From assembly GCA_012270065.1 (NCBI GenBank), contig JAAXJB010000064.1:72053-136052 (forward strand): a DNA stretch of 64,000 nucleotides, read 5' to 3'. Origin of the DNA: Rubripirellula sp. (GTDB taxonomy: Bacteria > Planctomycetota > Planctomycetia > Pirellulales > Pirellulaceae). Below the pieces are notes generated by a model, which searched no databases, was not told the origin of the DNA, and saw only the letters and a list, made by a program, of their open reading frames with translations. Of the stretch, positions 1 to 8,791 are shown piece after piece; the stretch's first letter is position 1, and every line of letters begins with the position of its first letter. The position numbers and the translations under genes are program-made.

Positions 1-188
1 TGAATTTGCACGATGCTGTGATCTCCAGTACGTGGGATCTCCAGTACGTGGGATCCCCAGTGCGTGATCACTTCCATTTGCGTCAGAAACTGCATTTCTA
101 TTTCTAAAACCGTTGGCCCTTCAGATTTACCGAGGGTGGATCTTGTCGCACATCGCAGATTTGACTAATTACCAAACAAAGTCGTTGA
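1..188. other. non-coding left edge
   Basis: No convincing reading frame is visible before the HEAT-repeat gene. The stretch holds a short tandem repeat (listed separately) and presumably the promoter and leader of the gene at 189; I see no clear -35/-10 pair. The end of an upstream gene could lie just outside the window. Confidence 0.5.
21..66. repeat. 16-bp tandem repeat, about 2.9 copies
   Basis: The unit ATCTCCAGTACGTGGG occurs at 21-36 and again, identically, at 37-52. A third, degenerate copy (ATCCCCAGTGCGTG) follows at 53-66. There are no spacers, so this is a simple tandem duplication and not a CRISPR. Its function is unknown; it lies about 120 bp upstream of the HEAT-repeat gene. 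Confidence 0.85.
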
Positions 189-761
189 TTGGCTGGAAAT
201 TTGGATCCTTTTCAGCCAAATCAAGGCCCGAAGCCCAATGACAGCAAAACACTGAATGAATGGCCTCTGATGAATTCTGCCACAGTGCTTCAACAACTGG
301 TGCATGGAACACCAAGCGAGCGTGCGGAAGCCGCAGAAAATCTTGCCCATCAAGGACCGGATGCTGCCTATGCCGTCAGTGCCCTGCTGGCCGCTTGCGA
401 GGACACAGAATCAGTCAGCACATGGGCCGTGGCTGCATTGGAAGAATTGGGGCCACCTCCTTTGTCGGCAATCACTGCTTTGGGTGACCTGGCTCAATCC
501 GACAAGCCGCTGACCGCCTATTGGGCAGTCACTTTGTTGGGTCGCGCAGGCCGGCAAGCAGCAGACTGCCAGGAAATTCTGGCAATTCTGTTAATGGGAA
601 CAAGTGAGCTTGCTTTGAGAGAAAAAGCTGCATGGGCACTCGGGCGCATGAAAGCAGATTCGCGAAAAGCAAAACTCGCCTTGCGAGTCGCAGCGCGCTC
701 ACCTGAGAAACGGCTATCGCGTATGGGCAGCGAAGCTTTGAAGCAGATCGAAAAAAAATAG
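189..761 (+). CDS. HEAT-repeat protein
   Basis: This 190-aa soluble protein is built from helical repeats. Several successive units show the HEAT/PBS-lyase pattern of an Ala-rich helix pair, for example 'ERAEAAENLAHQG', 'WAVAALEELG', 'YWAVTLLGRAG' and 'EKAAWALGRM'. Such proteins usually act as binding scaffolds, and no catalytic motif is visible. No signal peptide is seen. The frame opens with TTG at 189; the first in-frame ATG is at 270 and would remove 27 polar residues before the first repeat, so the start is uncertain. The EEP-family gene follows on the same strand after 43 bp and may be co-transcribed. The specific partner is unknown. Confidence 0.75.
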   Translation: MAGNLDPFQPNQGPKPNDSKTLNEWPLMNSATVLQQLVHGTPSERAEAAENLAHQGPDAAYAVSALLAACEDTESVSTWAVAALEELGPPPLSAITALGDLAQSDKPLTAYWAVTLLGRAGRQAADCQEILAILLMGTSELALREKAAWALGRMKADSRKAKLALRVAARSPEKRLSRMGSEALKQIEKK

Positions 762-804
762 AAACGTTCAATCATTCACGCGATCACGGGCATGGAGGCC
801 TGTC

Positions 805-1932
805 ATGGCTCGCAGGAAATCAAGATTCTCGGTGCTGACATGGCTACTGATCAGTGGCATTTCAGGTGGTGGTATCACCGGCTATTTGAAACCCAATGTG
901 CCACTCATTGGCCCCATGATCACCAAGCTGACCGCGAAAGGTGAAAGTGTCGCTCAGAACAGCGAAACACTTCTCACGAACTCCGCAAACAGCCTGCTTG
1001 GCAATCAATCATCCGGAAACCAGACGGCAGTGAGCGGTCGGCTTGCCTCGATGCAGCAACCCAACCAAGGTCAAGCACAAGGCTACATTACCGCTAATAC
1101 ATCGGCTGGCAGACAGAATACGGGAACGCTGCTAATCGCAAGCTTCAATATTCAAGTACTGGGACAATCCAAGATTTCAAAACCAGGCATGAAAGAAAAA
1201 CTGGCACACGTGATCAGGCAGTTCGATCTGGTTGCAATTCAGGAAGTACGTGCCAAAGCTGATAATGTAATTCCGGATCTGGTTTCTTCAATCAATGCCA
1301 ATGGCAGTCGGTACAACTTTGTCATCGGCCCCAGACTGGGGCGAAGCAATAGCAAAGAACAATACGCCTACGTGTTCAACACGAATACGGTCGAACACGA
1401 TCCATCTTCAGTAGGCACAATCAATGACCCGAATGACTTGCTGCATCGCGAACCGCTGGTGACGCGATTCCGTGCGCGAACACAGTCACCAGCGCAGGCG
1501 TTTACTTTCTGGATGGTCAACATTCACACCGACCCCGATGAAGTTCCGGAAGAAGTGGATGCTCTGGCAGATGTCTTTACAGTCATGCAACAGGCAAGAT
1601 CTGATGAAGACGATGTCATCCTGCTTGGTGACCTGAATGCCAATGAAAAACAGCTGGGAAGACTCGGTCGAATTCCAGGAATGCGTTGGACAGTGACTGG
1701 TGTGACAACGAACACACGCAAAACCAAGGCTTATGACAACATTCTTTTTCAGGGGCAGGCCACTCAGGAATACACTGGCCGGTGGGGAGTCTATGATTTG
1801 GAGAGAAACCTTGGATTAAGCCGTGATCAGGCTTTGCAGGTATCGGATCATTTGCCTGTATGGGCTGAATTCCGTGTTTGGGAAGCTCGCCAACCAACGC
1901 ATCCAACTGTTCGATCGCCGCTTTACAACTAG
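805..1932 (+). CDS. endonuclease/exonuclease/phosphatase (EEP) family protein, membrane-anchored
   Basis: This 375-aa protein has an N-terminal hydrophobic segment (about residues 9-27), a polar Gln/Asn/Ser-rich linker to about 105, and a DNase I-like EEP domain to the end. Visible EEP motifs are 'SFNIQ' (about 113-117), the metal-binding Glu in 'IQEVR' (E147), 'GDLNAN' (about 275-280) and the C-terminal 'SDHLPV' with its catalytic His (H349). Family members cleave phosphodiester or phosphomonoester bonds of DNA, RNA, phosphoinositides or sphingomyelin; the substrate cannot be read from the sequence. The anchor suggests that the domain acts outside the cytoplasmic membrane. The start ATG at 805 fits the signal/anchor. 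The next gene converges on it after about 140 bp. Confidence 0.85.
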   Translation: MARRKSRFSVLTWLLISGISGGGITGYLKPNVPLIGPMITKLTAKGESVAQNSETLLTNSANSLLGNQSSGNQTAVSGRLASMQQPNQGQAQGYITANTSAGRQNTGTLLIASFNIQVLGQSKISKPGMKEKLAHVIRQFDLVAIQEVRAKADNVIPDLVSSINANGSRYNFVIGPRLGRSNSKEQYAYVFNTNTVEHDPSSVGTINDPNDLLHREPLVTRFRARTQSPAQAFTFWMVNIHTDPDEVPEEVDALADVFTVMQQARSDEDDVILLGDLNANEKQLGRLGRIPGMRWTVTGVTTNTRKTKAYDNILFQGQATQEYTGRWGVYDLERNLGLSRDQALQVSDHLPVWAEFRVWEARQPTHPTVRSPLYN

Positions 1933-2070
1933 CTCGACTCGAGTCTACCCAGTCAGCAAGTGAATCATGAATATCGGCACTGCAAACAAAGCACGCTGTC
2001 CTTGACTTCCACGAGGCAATCAAGTCAACAGCCTCATATTTCAACCAAGACCGACAACGTCGCGCAGAAA

Positions 2071-3081
2071 TCAATTGTTTCTTTGGCGTTCATTCTGTTC
2101 GGTGGGGACCTTTTTGAGTCCATAGACCGGTGTCAGCTCCAATGACAACTTCAGGCGTTTTGCTTCCGTTGTCTGGCCTGCTGCCCGCAGTTTATCCATC
2201 AACAAACGGGTTGGCCCCGTCTGGACCGCCAAGGGAAGGGCATTGATCTGTTTTTCCCAGCCAGAGCGTGATGGAGCTACCTGATTTGGTGCGGCCATTC
2301 GCCAGGCCAGGATTCCGGCAAGCTGGGAAATCAACTGGGGAGCTTCGGGATCTTTCACCAAGTCATTCATGATCTGAAGCCCCTGACTGCGATCAACTGA
2401 CGACAATAACCAGCTCGCTGAAACCAGCCGTACAGCACTGGAAGGATCCTGAGCTCGCTGTTTGGCAACGCGAATCGATTCCGGTGTCTGAACGCCGCTT
2501 TCCCATGCAATCGGGAGCCAGGCAAGTACCATGGCCGGCAAGGGTCGACGATCCAATTGCCCTACCAGGTCCAGCGCAAGTTCAGCTCTGCCGATCTTCC
2601 ACGCACTGGTTGCCGACAACATCGTGAGCCATTGCTGTCGCCAGACTGCTGGTCGAGTTTTCAGTACAGCCGGCAAACCGGCAAGTGATTGGGCATACTG
2701 TCCCTGCTTGAAAAGGGTGAGCATTTCTTTTTCAAGATCGGAGATCTGATCGGGTTCGATCCACACGACCCTCGAACCAGAGACCACAATTTCCCTCGTT
2801 TGACCGTTACGGACAAAACGAAATTGCTGCGAATCGAAACCAATCACAGTTCCGGAAAAAACTTCAATATCACGGGGAAACCAGTTGCCCTGAGCAACCG
2901 TTGGAGGCGCCGGTTCCAGCCAGATACGCTCTTTGGCCGACACCACGTCAACTTTGACCGACGACAGAGCAACCAGCAAAAGTGAAGCTGCTTGAATCCG
3001 AAAATGGAAAAGCGACAGCATGCCAGAATTGGCATGCTTTCTGATTGCCAGAGACCGGGATTGTTCTCTCATCGTACTCAT
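2071..3081 (-). CDS. secreted protein of unknown function, coupled to a vWA gene
   Basis: This 336-aa protein has a long basic N-region and a hydrophobic core (about residues 29-45) ending near 'VVSAKE', consistent with an exported protein. After it comes a short region (about 75-110) that looks like a small beta domain, then an Ala/Leu-rich helical part with TPR/HEAT-like character ('QYAQSLAGLPAVL', 'WKIGRAELALDLVGQL'). No catalytic motif or named family is recognised. Its ATG overlaps the stop of the upstream vWA gene by 4 bp (3078-3081), so the two are probably translationally coupled and work together in the envelope. Confidence 0.7.
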   Translation of the reverse strand: MSTMREQSRSLAIRKHANSGMLSLFHFRIQAASLLLVALSSVKVDVVSAKERIWLEPAPPTVAQGNWFPRDIEVFSGTVIGFDSQQFRFVRNGQTREIVVSGSRVVWIEPDQISDLEKEMLTLFKQGQYAQSLAGLPAVLKTRPAVWRQQWLTMLSATSAWKIGRAELALDLVGQLDRRPLPAMVLAWLPIAWESGVQTPESIRVAKQRAQDPSSAVRLVSASWLLSSVDRSQGLQIMNDLVKDPEAPQLISQLAGILAWRMAAPNQVAPSRSGWEKQINALPLAVQTGPTRLLMDKLRAAGQTTEAKRLKLSLELTPVYGLKKVPTEQNERQRNN

Positions 3082-4154
3082 GGCAAATCTGCGGGCACGC
3101 CGGGGTCCGAATCACCAACCGCCGTTTGCAAACTGCGGACATCAACGTATTGATACTGCCCACGATTCTGCTTCGCCAGATCCCGGAGAAAAGTATCGGC
3201 AGGAGCTGCTGCCTCAGCACCAAACTCAATGGTATGAATCGTGGCGCCACTGGCATCAGCGAGAATTTTGATCTCTCTCAATTCACTATTCGACAACCGG
3301 GGAATCCTCGCATCGGTCAGAAAAAATACGACATCAGGTGACATCCGCAAGGCCATCTTCAAAGCTGACTCGTGCTCAGTTCCACCAAATGCCGAGATCG
3401 ACCGAATGTAATTCTCTGCCAGTGCAACGTAAGATTTATCTCCGGAAAACAATTGATCAGGTACACCGGCAAGCCGAAACGCCTGAGGTTTTTCATTGTA
3501 GAAGATGAGCTGAAAACTTTGGCGATCCGTCAGGCTTCTCAGGCTGCGAATCAGTTCCCTTTTGGCCGCACGAAGTGGTTTGCCTCCATAACCATTCATG
3601 CTATCGGAGCGATCAAACACATAAACAAACCGGGAACCACTTCCGGATACTCCGAAAACCATCGTGGTAGCTTCGGCGGAGTCACTTGTACGCTGAACTC
3701 CTGTCCCTGTTGAAAACGCATCTCCTGAAAGGTCAGTTTGTCCGGCCAAGCCATCACCGGATACTGGCTTGGGAATTGACTGCATCGATTCAAGCACGCC
3801 GGACAGATCAAGCGGCGGAGACAAATCGGCTGGCGGTGCTGCCGAGGATGCTGACAGACTGGTTGCCTGATCATTGGTCACCTCCTGTTGCGGCTCGACT
3901 ACCTCCTTGATTTCCTGATATCGGTCACGATCTGGCAGCCGGTGAACCAGGGCGATCCCAACAGGTCGATCCTCCACCCCATCTGTTCCGCGGGGTGTTT
4001 GGGACCAGATCAGGCCCAAAGCTGTCAACAGAATTACATGCAGGACGACCGACATCAGCAAGGCAGATCCCGTCCGTTCTGGCGGGACCATTTCCGCTAA
4101 ATCAGCGTTCATATCGGGCGTCGACGAGGTTTCAAGCGGTTCCATGGCATTCAT
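3078..4154 (-). CDS. membrane-anchored von Willebrand factor A (vWA) domain protein
   Basis: The product is about 358 aa. One transmembrane helix near residues 30-50 ('LLMSVVLHVILLTALGLI') is followed by a Pro/Ser-rich linker and a vWA domain. The MIDAS metal site is complete: 'FDRSDSM' gives DxSxS, 'GGTE' gives the Thr, and 'LTDARIP' gives the distal Asp. The topology places the vWA domain outside the cytoplasmic membrane. The frame can be extended to a TTG at 4175, but ATG at 4154 (or 4145) is the likelier start. The downstream secreted protein is coupled by a 4-bp overlap. A second protein of the same layout lies at 52994-54247. The ligand is unknown; vWA domains generally mediate metal-dependent protein binding. 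Confidence 0.82.
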   Translation of the reverse strand: MNAMEPLETSSTPDMNADLAEMVPPERTGSALLMSVVLHVILLTALGLIWSQTPRGTDGVEDRPVGIALVHRLPDRDRYQEIKEVVEPQQEVTNDQATSLSASSAAPPADLSPPLDLSGVLESMQSIPKPVSGDGLAGQTDLSGDAFSTGTGVQRTSDSAEATTMVFGVSGSGSRFVYVFDRSDSMNGYGGKPLRAAKRELIRSLRSLTDRQSFQLIFYNEKPQAFRLAGVPDQLFSGDKSYVALAENYIRSISAFGGTEHESALKMALRMSPDVVFFLTDARIPRLSNSELREIKILADASGATIHTIEFGAEAAAPADTFLRDLAKQNRGQYQYVDVRSLQTAVGDSDPGVPADLP

Positions 4155-4274
4155 TGTTCTAACCCATTTGAGCAAAAAGTGCGCTCATGTCGGCAAACAA
4201 TTCAGTGAGGACGCTTCTCAGAAGCCCATTTGCCAACTAATTTATGGCCGTACACATTTTCACAAAACCAATTT

Positions 4275-4289
4275 CCACCCTTTGGGTGG
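4275..4289 (+). promoter_or_regulatory. short hairpin upstream of metK
   Basis: A perfect 6-bp inverted repeat (CCACCC, loop TTT, GGGTGG) lies 21 bp before the likely GTG start of metK. It could affect initiation. I do not recognise a SAM-riboswitch architecture around it, and the hairpin may be chance. Confidence 0.35.
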
Positions 4290-4310
4290 TAGAGCTTGGA
4301 GAATCCCGTC

Positions 4311-5492
4311 GTGAGCAACGCTCGATATCTGTTTACTAGTGAATCCGTCAGCATGGGCCATCCTGACAAATTGGCGGACCGTATTTCTGATGGTATTCTT
4401 GACGCGCTGCTGGAACAGGATCCAAACAGCCGTGTCGCATGCGAAACAATGGTAACGACCGGAATGGCAGTGATTGCTGGTGAAATCTCTACCAACGCCC
4501 GGGTAAGTTACTCCGATGTCGTGCGGGAAGTCATCAACGAAGTTGGCTATACCGATGACCAGATGGGAATCTGTGGTGACACCTGTGCCGTCATGGTCTC
4601 CCTCGATACACAAAGCCCGGACATTGCTCAGGGAGTCGATTCGGATGACGCATCTGGAAAAGAAATCGGTGCTGGTGATCAAGGATTGATGTTCGGTTAT
4701 GCATGTAAAGATACTCCTGAACTGATGCCTCTCCCGATCGCACTTTCGCATCGGATCATCAATCGCATCACCGATGCCCGATTCAACAAGGAAGTTGACT
4801 GGCTGCGACCCGACAACAAAAGTCAGGTCACAGTCGAATATGAAGGCAATACGCCTGTTCGAATCGACACGGTTGTCGTCAGCGCACAGCACAGCCCGGA
4901 AGTTTCGAATGACGAAATCAAGTCATTCATCATCGAAAAGGTGATCAAGCCTTCGCTACCCTCCGAGCTGGACAAAGGTGATATCAATTATCACATCAAT
5001 CCAACTGGTAAATTTGTCGTTGGTGGACCTCATGGTGATTGTGGTCTGACAGGACGAAAAATCATTGTTGACACCTACGGTGGATGGGGTCGGCACGGTG
5101 GCGGAGCATTCAGTGGGAAAGACTCCACCAAGGTGGATCGGTCGGCAGCATACATGGCTCGCTACGTTGCCAAGAACATCGTGGCAGCTGGCTTGGCTGA
5201 ACGCTGTGAAGTCCAGCTCGCCTATGCCATCGGCGTCAGTGAGCCTGTGAGTGTACACGTCGACTGTGAAGGAACCGGCAAGATTGATGATGCCCAACTG
5301 TGCGAACTCGTTCGAGAACACTTTCCTTTGACACCCAAAGGAATCATTGAGCATCTTGAACTGCGACGTCCTGTCTTCCGTCAAACTACCGCTGGTGGCC
5401 ACTTCGGTCGGGAAGGCGAAGGTTTCACTTGGGAGCAGACAGACAAAGCCGAAGCCTTGGCAACGGCAGCCGGAATTGCAGCAACGGCCTAG
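4311..5492 (+). CDS. metK: S-adenosylmethionine synthase
   Basis: MetK makes S-adenosylmethionine from methionine and ATP in the cytoplasm. From the GTG at 4311 the product is about 393 aa, the normal family length. Recognisable parts are the N-terminal '[12 protein letters not shown]' nucleotide/metal motif (most bacteria have SEGHPDK), '[12 protein letters not shown]', the Gly-rich '[21 protein letters not shown]' region and 'GGGAFSGKD'. All are in order without interruption. A TTG at 4296 would add five residues; the GTG fits family starts better. The metallophosphoesterase gene follows after 3 bp, so the two probably form an operon. Confidence 0.97.
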   Translation: MSNARYLFTSESVSMGHPDKLADRISDGILDALLEQDPNSRVACETMVTTGMAVIAGEISTNARVSYSDVVREVINEVGYTDDQMGICGDTCAVMVSLDTQSPDIAQGVDSDDASGKEIGAGDQGLMFGYACKDTPELMPLPIALSHRIINRITDARFNKEVDWLRPDNKSQVTVEYEGNTPVRIDTVVVSAQHSPEVSNDEIKSFIIEKVIKPSLPSELDKGDINYHINPTGKFVVGGPHGDCGLTGRKIIVDTYGGWGRHGGGAFSGKDSTKVDRSAAYMARYVAKNIVAAGLAERCEVQLAYAIGVSEPVSVHVDCEGTGKIDDAQLCELVREHFPLTPKGIIEHLELRRPVFRQTTAGGHFGREGEGFTWEQTDKAEALATAAGIAATA

Positions 5493-5495
5493 GTT

Positions 5496-6326
5496 GTGCG
5501 GCTCGCATGGACAACCGATCTGCATCTGAATTCTGTTCCCACGCCAGCGTGGGAACAGTGGTTTCAGAACATCTCATCGCTGCAGCTCGATGGCCTGCTG
5601 ATCACTGGCGACATTTCTGAAGGCGATGATGTTATCAGGCAACTGCTGCGGTTTGTGGAGAGAAGCAACTTGCCCATCTATTTCGTGCTGGGCAACCACG
5701 ACTTTTATGGCAGTACAATTCAGGCCACACGGCAGAATTTGGTTCACTCGTGTCGTGAATCCAGTCAGCTGCACTATCTGACAGATCTGTCACCGATTCG
5801 GATTGCAAGCGGAGCCTACCTGTTGGGCGAAGATGGATGGGCCGATGGAACGGTTGGCAACTATGAACAATCGACCATTGAATTGAAAGACTTTCAACGC
5901 ATCGGCGATTTCGCGGCGACCGGACCTTCCTACTGGAAACACCAGCTTCAAAGAATCGGATCCGAATCCGCTCAACGATTGCGAATCAAACTGAACCAGT
6001 TACCACGGGATGCCAATCAGGTGCTGGTGCTTACCCATGTGCCGCCTTTTCGTGAAGCGTGCTGGTACGAGGGTCAAACAACGGACGACAATTGGGCGCC
6101 GTTCTTTGTAGCAGGGCAGATTGGCAACACCCTGACAGAATTCTGTCACCAACGACCCGAATGTAAAATCACCGTGCTGTGCGGACATACGCACCACGCT
6201 GGAGTCGCACAGATGTCTGATAATCTTCAGGTTTTCACAGGAGCAGCGACTTACGGACGACCGGAAATCGAAGCAACGATATCGGTCAGTGCAGATGCTC
6301 TCGAGTTGACACGACTCGCGCCCTGA
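5496..6326 (+). CDS. metallophosphoesterase (calcineurin-like)
   Basis: This 276-aa cytoplasmic protein carries the ordered metal-binding motifs of the calcineurin-like phosphoesterase fold: 'TDLHL' near the N-terminus, 'ITGDIS', 'VLGNHDFYG', 'LTHVPPF' and 'CGHTHHAG'. All predicted dinuclear metal ligands are present. Family members hydrolyse phosphomono- or diesters; the substrate is unknown. It starts with GTG 3 bp after the metK stop, indicating co-transcription and perhaps a link to nucleotide or SAM-related metabolism, though that link is only contextual. It converges on pepT. Confidence 0.88.
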   Translation: MRLAWTTDLHLNSVPTPAWEQWFQNISSLQLDGLLITGDISEGDDVIRQLLRFVERSNLPIYFVLGNHDFYGSTIQATRQNLVHSCRESSQLHYLTDLSPIRIASGAYLLGEDGWADGTVGNYEQSTIELKDFQRIGDFAATGPSYWKHQLQRIGSESAQRLRIKLNQLPRDANQVLVLTHVPPFREACWYEGQTTDDNWAPFFVAGQIGNTLTEFCHQRPECKITVLCGHTHHAGVAQMSDNLQVFTGAATYGRPEIEATISVSADALELTRLAP

Positions 6327-6401
6327 ACCTCCGGCAATCTGAACCTGATTGCTTTTGCACGTGAGCCTTCAACAGCGAGACCAACACCTCGTCGATCTGC
6401 A

Positions 6402-7667
6402 TCAACTTCGGTATTGGCTCCAAAGCGACAGTAGTTCCACCAAATGGTCAACCGCTGCAGACATTTCATCCAGACAGGCAAATTCGGTAACCGCGTGAAT
6501 GTTATGTTGACCACTGGAGAGGTTTGGAGTGGGTAATCCCTTCTCCGTCAATTGACTGCCATCAGTTCCACCCCGGATACTCTCGCTCCTGTATTCAATG
6601 CCCAGATTTTCAAACGCCTGCTGCGCAAGCGTTACTGCCTCAGGCAGATCTTTCAGACCATCCCGAAGATTCCGGTACTGCCTGACTATTTCCACGTTTG
6701 CCTTCAGTCCTGGCATCATCTTCACAACTTCGTCGGCTGTATCCTGAAGTTGCCGGGAATAAGCCGACAGATCCTCGGTTTCAAACGACCGCAGAATGAT
6801 TTCAACGGTCGCTTCTCCAACCCCACCCTCGATCACATACGGATGAATGAAACCTTCCCGTTTGTCCGTTGTTTCAGGTGAACAGGTATCACTGGGCAGT
6901 CTTGCCACAAAATCAGCAGCAGCTCTGACAGCATTCACCATGCGGTCCTTGGCAATGGAAGGATGGATGTTATGTCCTTCAAAGCGGACGGTCGCTGCAT
7001 CGGCTGAAAAAGTTTCTTCATCGATGATCGCAGCGCCACCGCCATCAAGTGTGTAGGCGACAGTGGCATCAAGTTTCTGCAAATCAATTTTGTCTGTACC
7101 ACGGCCAATTTCTTCATCGCACGTGAATAATACCTTGACTGGACCGTGTACCAGATGAGGATTTTCTACCAGAGTAGCAACCAACTCCATGATGATCGCA
7201 ACACCAGCTTTATCATCACCTCCCAACAAGGTTGATCCATCGGTCGTTACCAGAGTCATCCCAATCATCGATTGAAGGGCCGGACAGGAAGCAACATCAA
7301 TGACATTACCGGAAGGCAGTTGAATATCACCGCCAGCATAGGACCGAATCACCTGCGGTTTGACATGATCTCCGGGAGCTTCCGGAGACGTATCGAGATG
7401 GGCCACCAGCGCGACAGTTGGTCCCGATTCTCCATTGCTGGCGGGAACGGTGCCCCAGACCAGCGCATTTTCATCCTGGCAGGCATCTTCGATGGTCAGC
7501 TGACGTAATTCTTCCAACAGCAACTTACCCAATTCCCGTTGACCTGCTGAACTGGGATAGTCATCACTGCCCGGATCGGCTGAAGTTCCCACCTGTACGT
7601 AAGACAAAAATCGCTGAAGAAGTCTCTCTTGATTGATCTGAACGCGATCAGAAATGGTATCTGTCAT
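6402..7667 (-). CDS. pepT: peptidase T (tripeptide aminopeptidase)
   Basis: The 421-aa product matches M20B peptidase T in length and motifs: 'VAHLDTSPEAPG' (first zinc-ligand region), 'GDDKAG' (bridging Asp), 'CDEEIGRG' (catalytic Glu and ligand), 'DGGG', 'NIHPSIAKDRMVNA' and the C-terminal 'GQHNIHAVTEF' His. It removes N-terminal residues from tripeptides in the cytoplasm. The start ATG (7665-7667) lies inside a 17-bp tandem duplication. It is a single gene, convergent with the metallophosphoesterase and divergent from the exonuclease gene. Confidence 0.95.
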   Translation of the reverse strand: MTDTISDRVQINQERLLQRFLSYVQVGTSADPGSDDYPSSAGQRELGKLLLEELRQLTIEDACQDENALVWGTVPASNGESGPTVALVAHLDTSPEAPGDHVKPQVIRSYAGGDIQLPSGNVIDVASCPALQSMIGMTLVTTDGSTLLGGDDKAGVAIIMELVATLVENPHLVHGPVKVLFTCDEEIGRGTDKIDLQKLDATVAYTLDGGGAAIIDEETFSADAATVRFEGHNIHPSIAKDRMVNAVRAAADFVARLPSDTCSPETTDKREGFIHPYVIEGGVGEATVEIILRSFETEDLSAYSRQLQDTADEVVKMMPGLKANVEIVRQYRNLRDGLKDLPEAVTLAQQAFENLGIEYRSESIRGGTDGSQLTEKGLPTPNLSSGQHNIHAVTEFACLDEMSAAVDHLVELLSLWSQYRS

Positions 7668-7699
7668 GGTGTTTTGCAGAAAATGGTGTTTTGCAGAAA
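7666..7699. repeat. 17-bp perfect tandem duplication at the pepT start
   Basis: ATGGTGTTTTGCAGAAA occurs twice in a row, at 7666-7682 and 7683-7699. The first copy overlaps the complement of the pepT start codon, so the duplication sits in the pepT translation-initiation region and leader. It looks like recent slippage. Confidence 0.9.
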
Positions 7700-7810
7700 A
7701 CAGGGAAAGAAGACGGATGAATCCGCTACGTTAGAACACAGACCCGAAACGTTGTACATTGTGTCGCTGTGGCGGAAACTGGTTTTAACACATCACCGGG
7801 CAAGTAGAAG

Positions 7811-8650
7811 ATGAGCGAGAAAGTCGCACACCTCGTTTTTGACGTCGAGAGCATCTCCGACGGAGACCTGATCTCAAAAGTCCGCTACCCCGAGCAGGAT
7901 CTGACGCCCCGCGAAGCTATCGCAACTTATCAAGATGAATTGATGGAACAACGGGGGACTACCTTCATACCCCACACGTTCCAAATACCCATTGCAGTGG
8001 TGATTGCAAAAGTCGCGAAGAACCTGCAATTGCTGGATGTTGTGTCGATTGACGAACCCGAATTTCGTCCACATGTGATCACTGAAAACTTCTGGCGAGG
8101 ATGGGAAGCGTATCAACATCCCCAGTGGGTGACATTCAACGGACGTACATTCGATATCCCGTTGATGGAACTTGCCGCATTCCGGTACGGTGTCTCCTTA
8201 CCAGAATGGTTCAAATCAGATGGTTACAAATCGCCACGTAACCGATTCAATTCGACCGCTCATCTGGACCTTCAAGATGTTCTGACCAATCACGGCGCCG
8301 CTCGCTGCAATGGTGGTCTGAATCTCGTCGCACAATTGCTGGGTAAGCCCGGTAAAATGGGCCTGACCGGTGATAAAGTGCAGGAACAATGGGACGCTGG
8401 ACACAAAATGGCCATCAGTGATTATTGCCGCTGTGATGTGCTGGACACGTATTTTGTCTTTCTGCGAACCCAGGTCCTGACTGGAAAAATTACTCTGCAA
8501 GAGGAAAATGAACTCGTCACAGCAGCTAAGCACTGGATCCAACAAAGAGCAGACAAGTGCGAAGCATACGAATCCTATCTGGCCAGCTGGAGTGATTGGA
8601 CAAATCCGTGGGAATCCAATCCGCCAGATCAGAATTCACGTGAAACCTGA
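7811..8650 (+). CDS. predicted 3'-5' exonuclease, PolB-like (DEDDy)
   Basis: This 279-aa protein resembles the stand-alone PolB-type exonuclease family (Pfam DNA_pol_B_exo2). The three Exo motifs are visible: 'FDVES' (D11, E13), 'FNGRTFDIP' (Exo II Asp) and a C-terminal Y205-x3-D209 in 'YCRCDVLDTY', making it DEDDy. It would remove nucleotides from 3' ends of DNA in a two-metal reaction. There is no polymerase domain, so it may act in repair or with a partner polymerase. Its start is the ATG at 7811. The neighbours give no specific hint. Confidence 0.85.
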   Translation: MSEKVAHLVFDVESISDGDLISKVRYPEQDLTPREAIATYQDELMEQRGTTFIPHTFQIPIAVVIAKVAKNLQLLDVVSIDEPEFRPHVITENFWRGWEAYQHPQWVTFNGRTFDIPLMELAAFRYGVSLPEWFKSDGYKSPRNRFNSTAHLDLQDVLTNHGAARCNGGLNLVAQLLGKPGKMGLTGDKVQEQWDAGHKMAISDYCRCDVLDTYFVFLRTQVLTGKITLQEENELVTAAKHWIQQRADKCEAYESYLASWSDWTNPWESNPPDQNSRET

Positions 8651-8791
8651 TGTGAAACCGTACGTCAGCAGCGCGAATTCATCTTTACCTATTCGGTCTC
8701 ATCCCGCTATTGTCCGGAATGACGCCGAGTGTCATGAGAAGATGCTCGTCTCTCTTACCCGCGCTAACTTCTACTGATTCGAATTTCATCG

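Noticed and set aside
21-66. CRISPR array
   Set aside because: Units are contiguous, only about three, and without spacers; no cas genes are in the window.
4260-4892. 210-aa minus-strand frame
   Set aside because: Antisense to metK, with no recognisable domain and a shadow-like composition.
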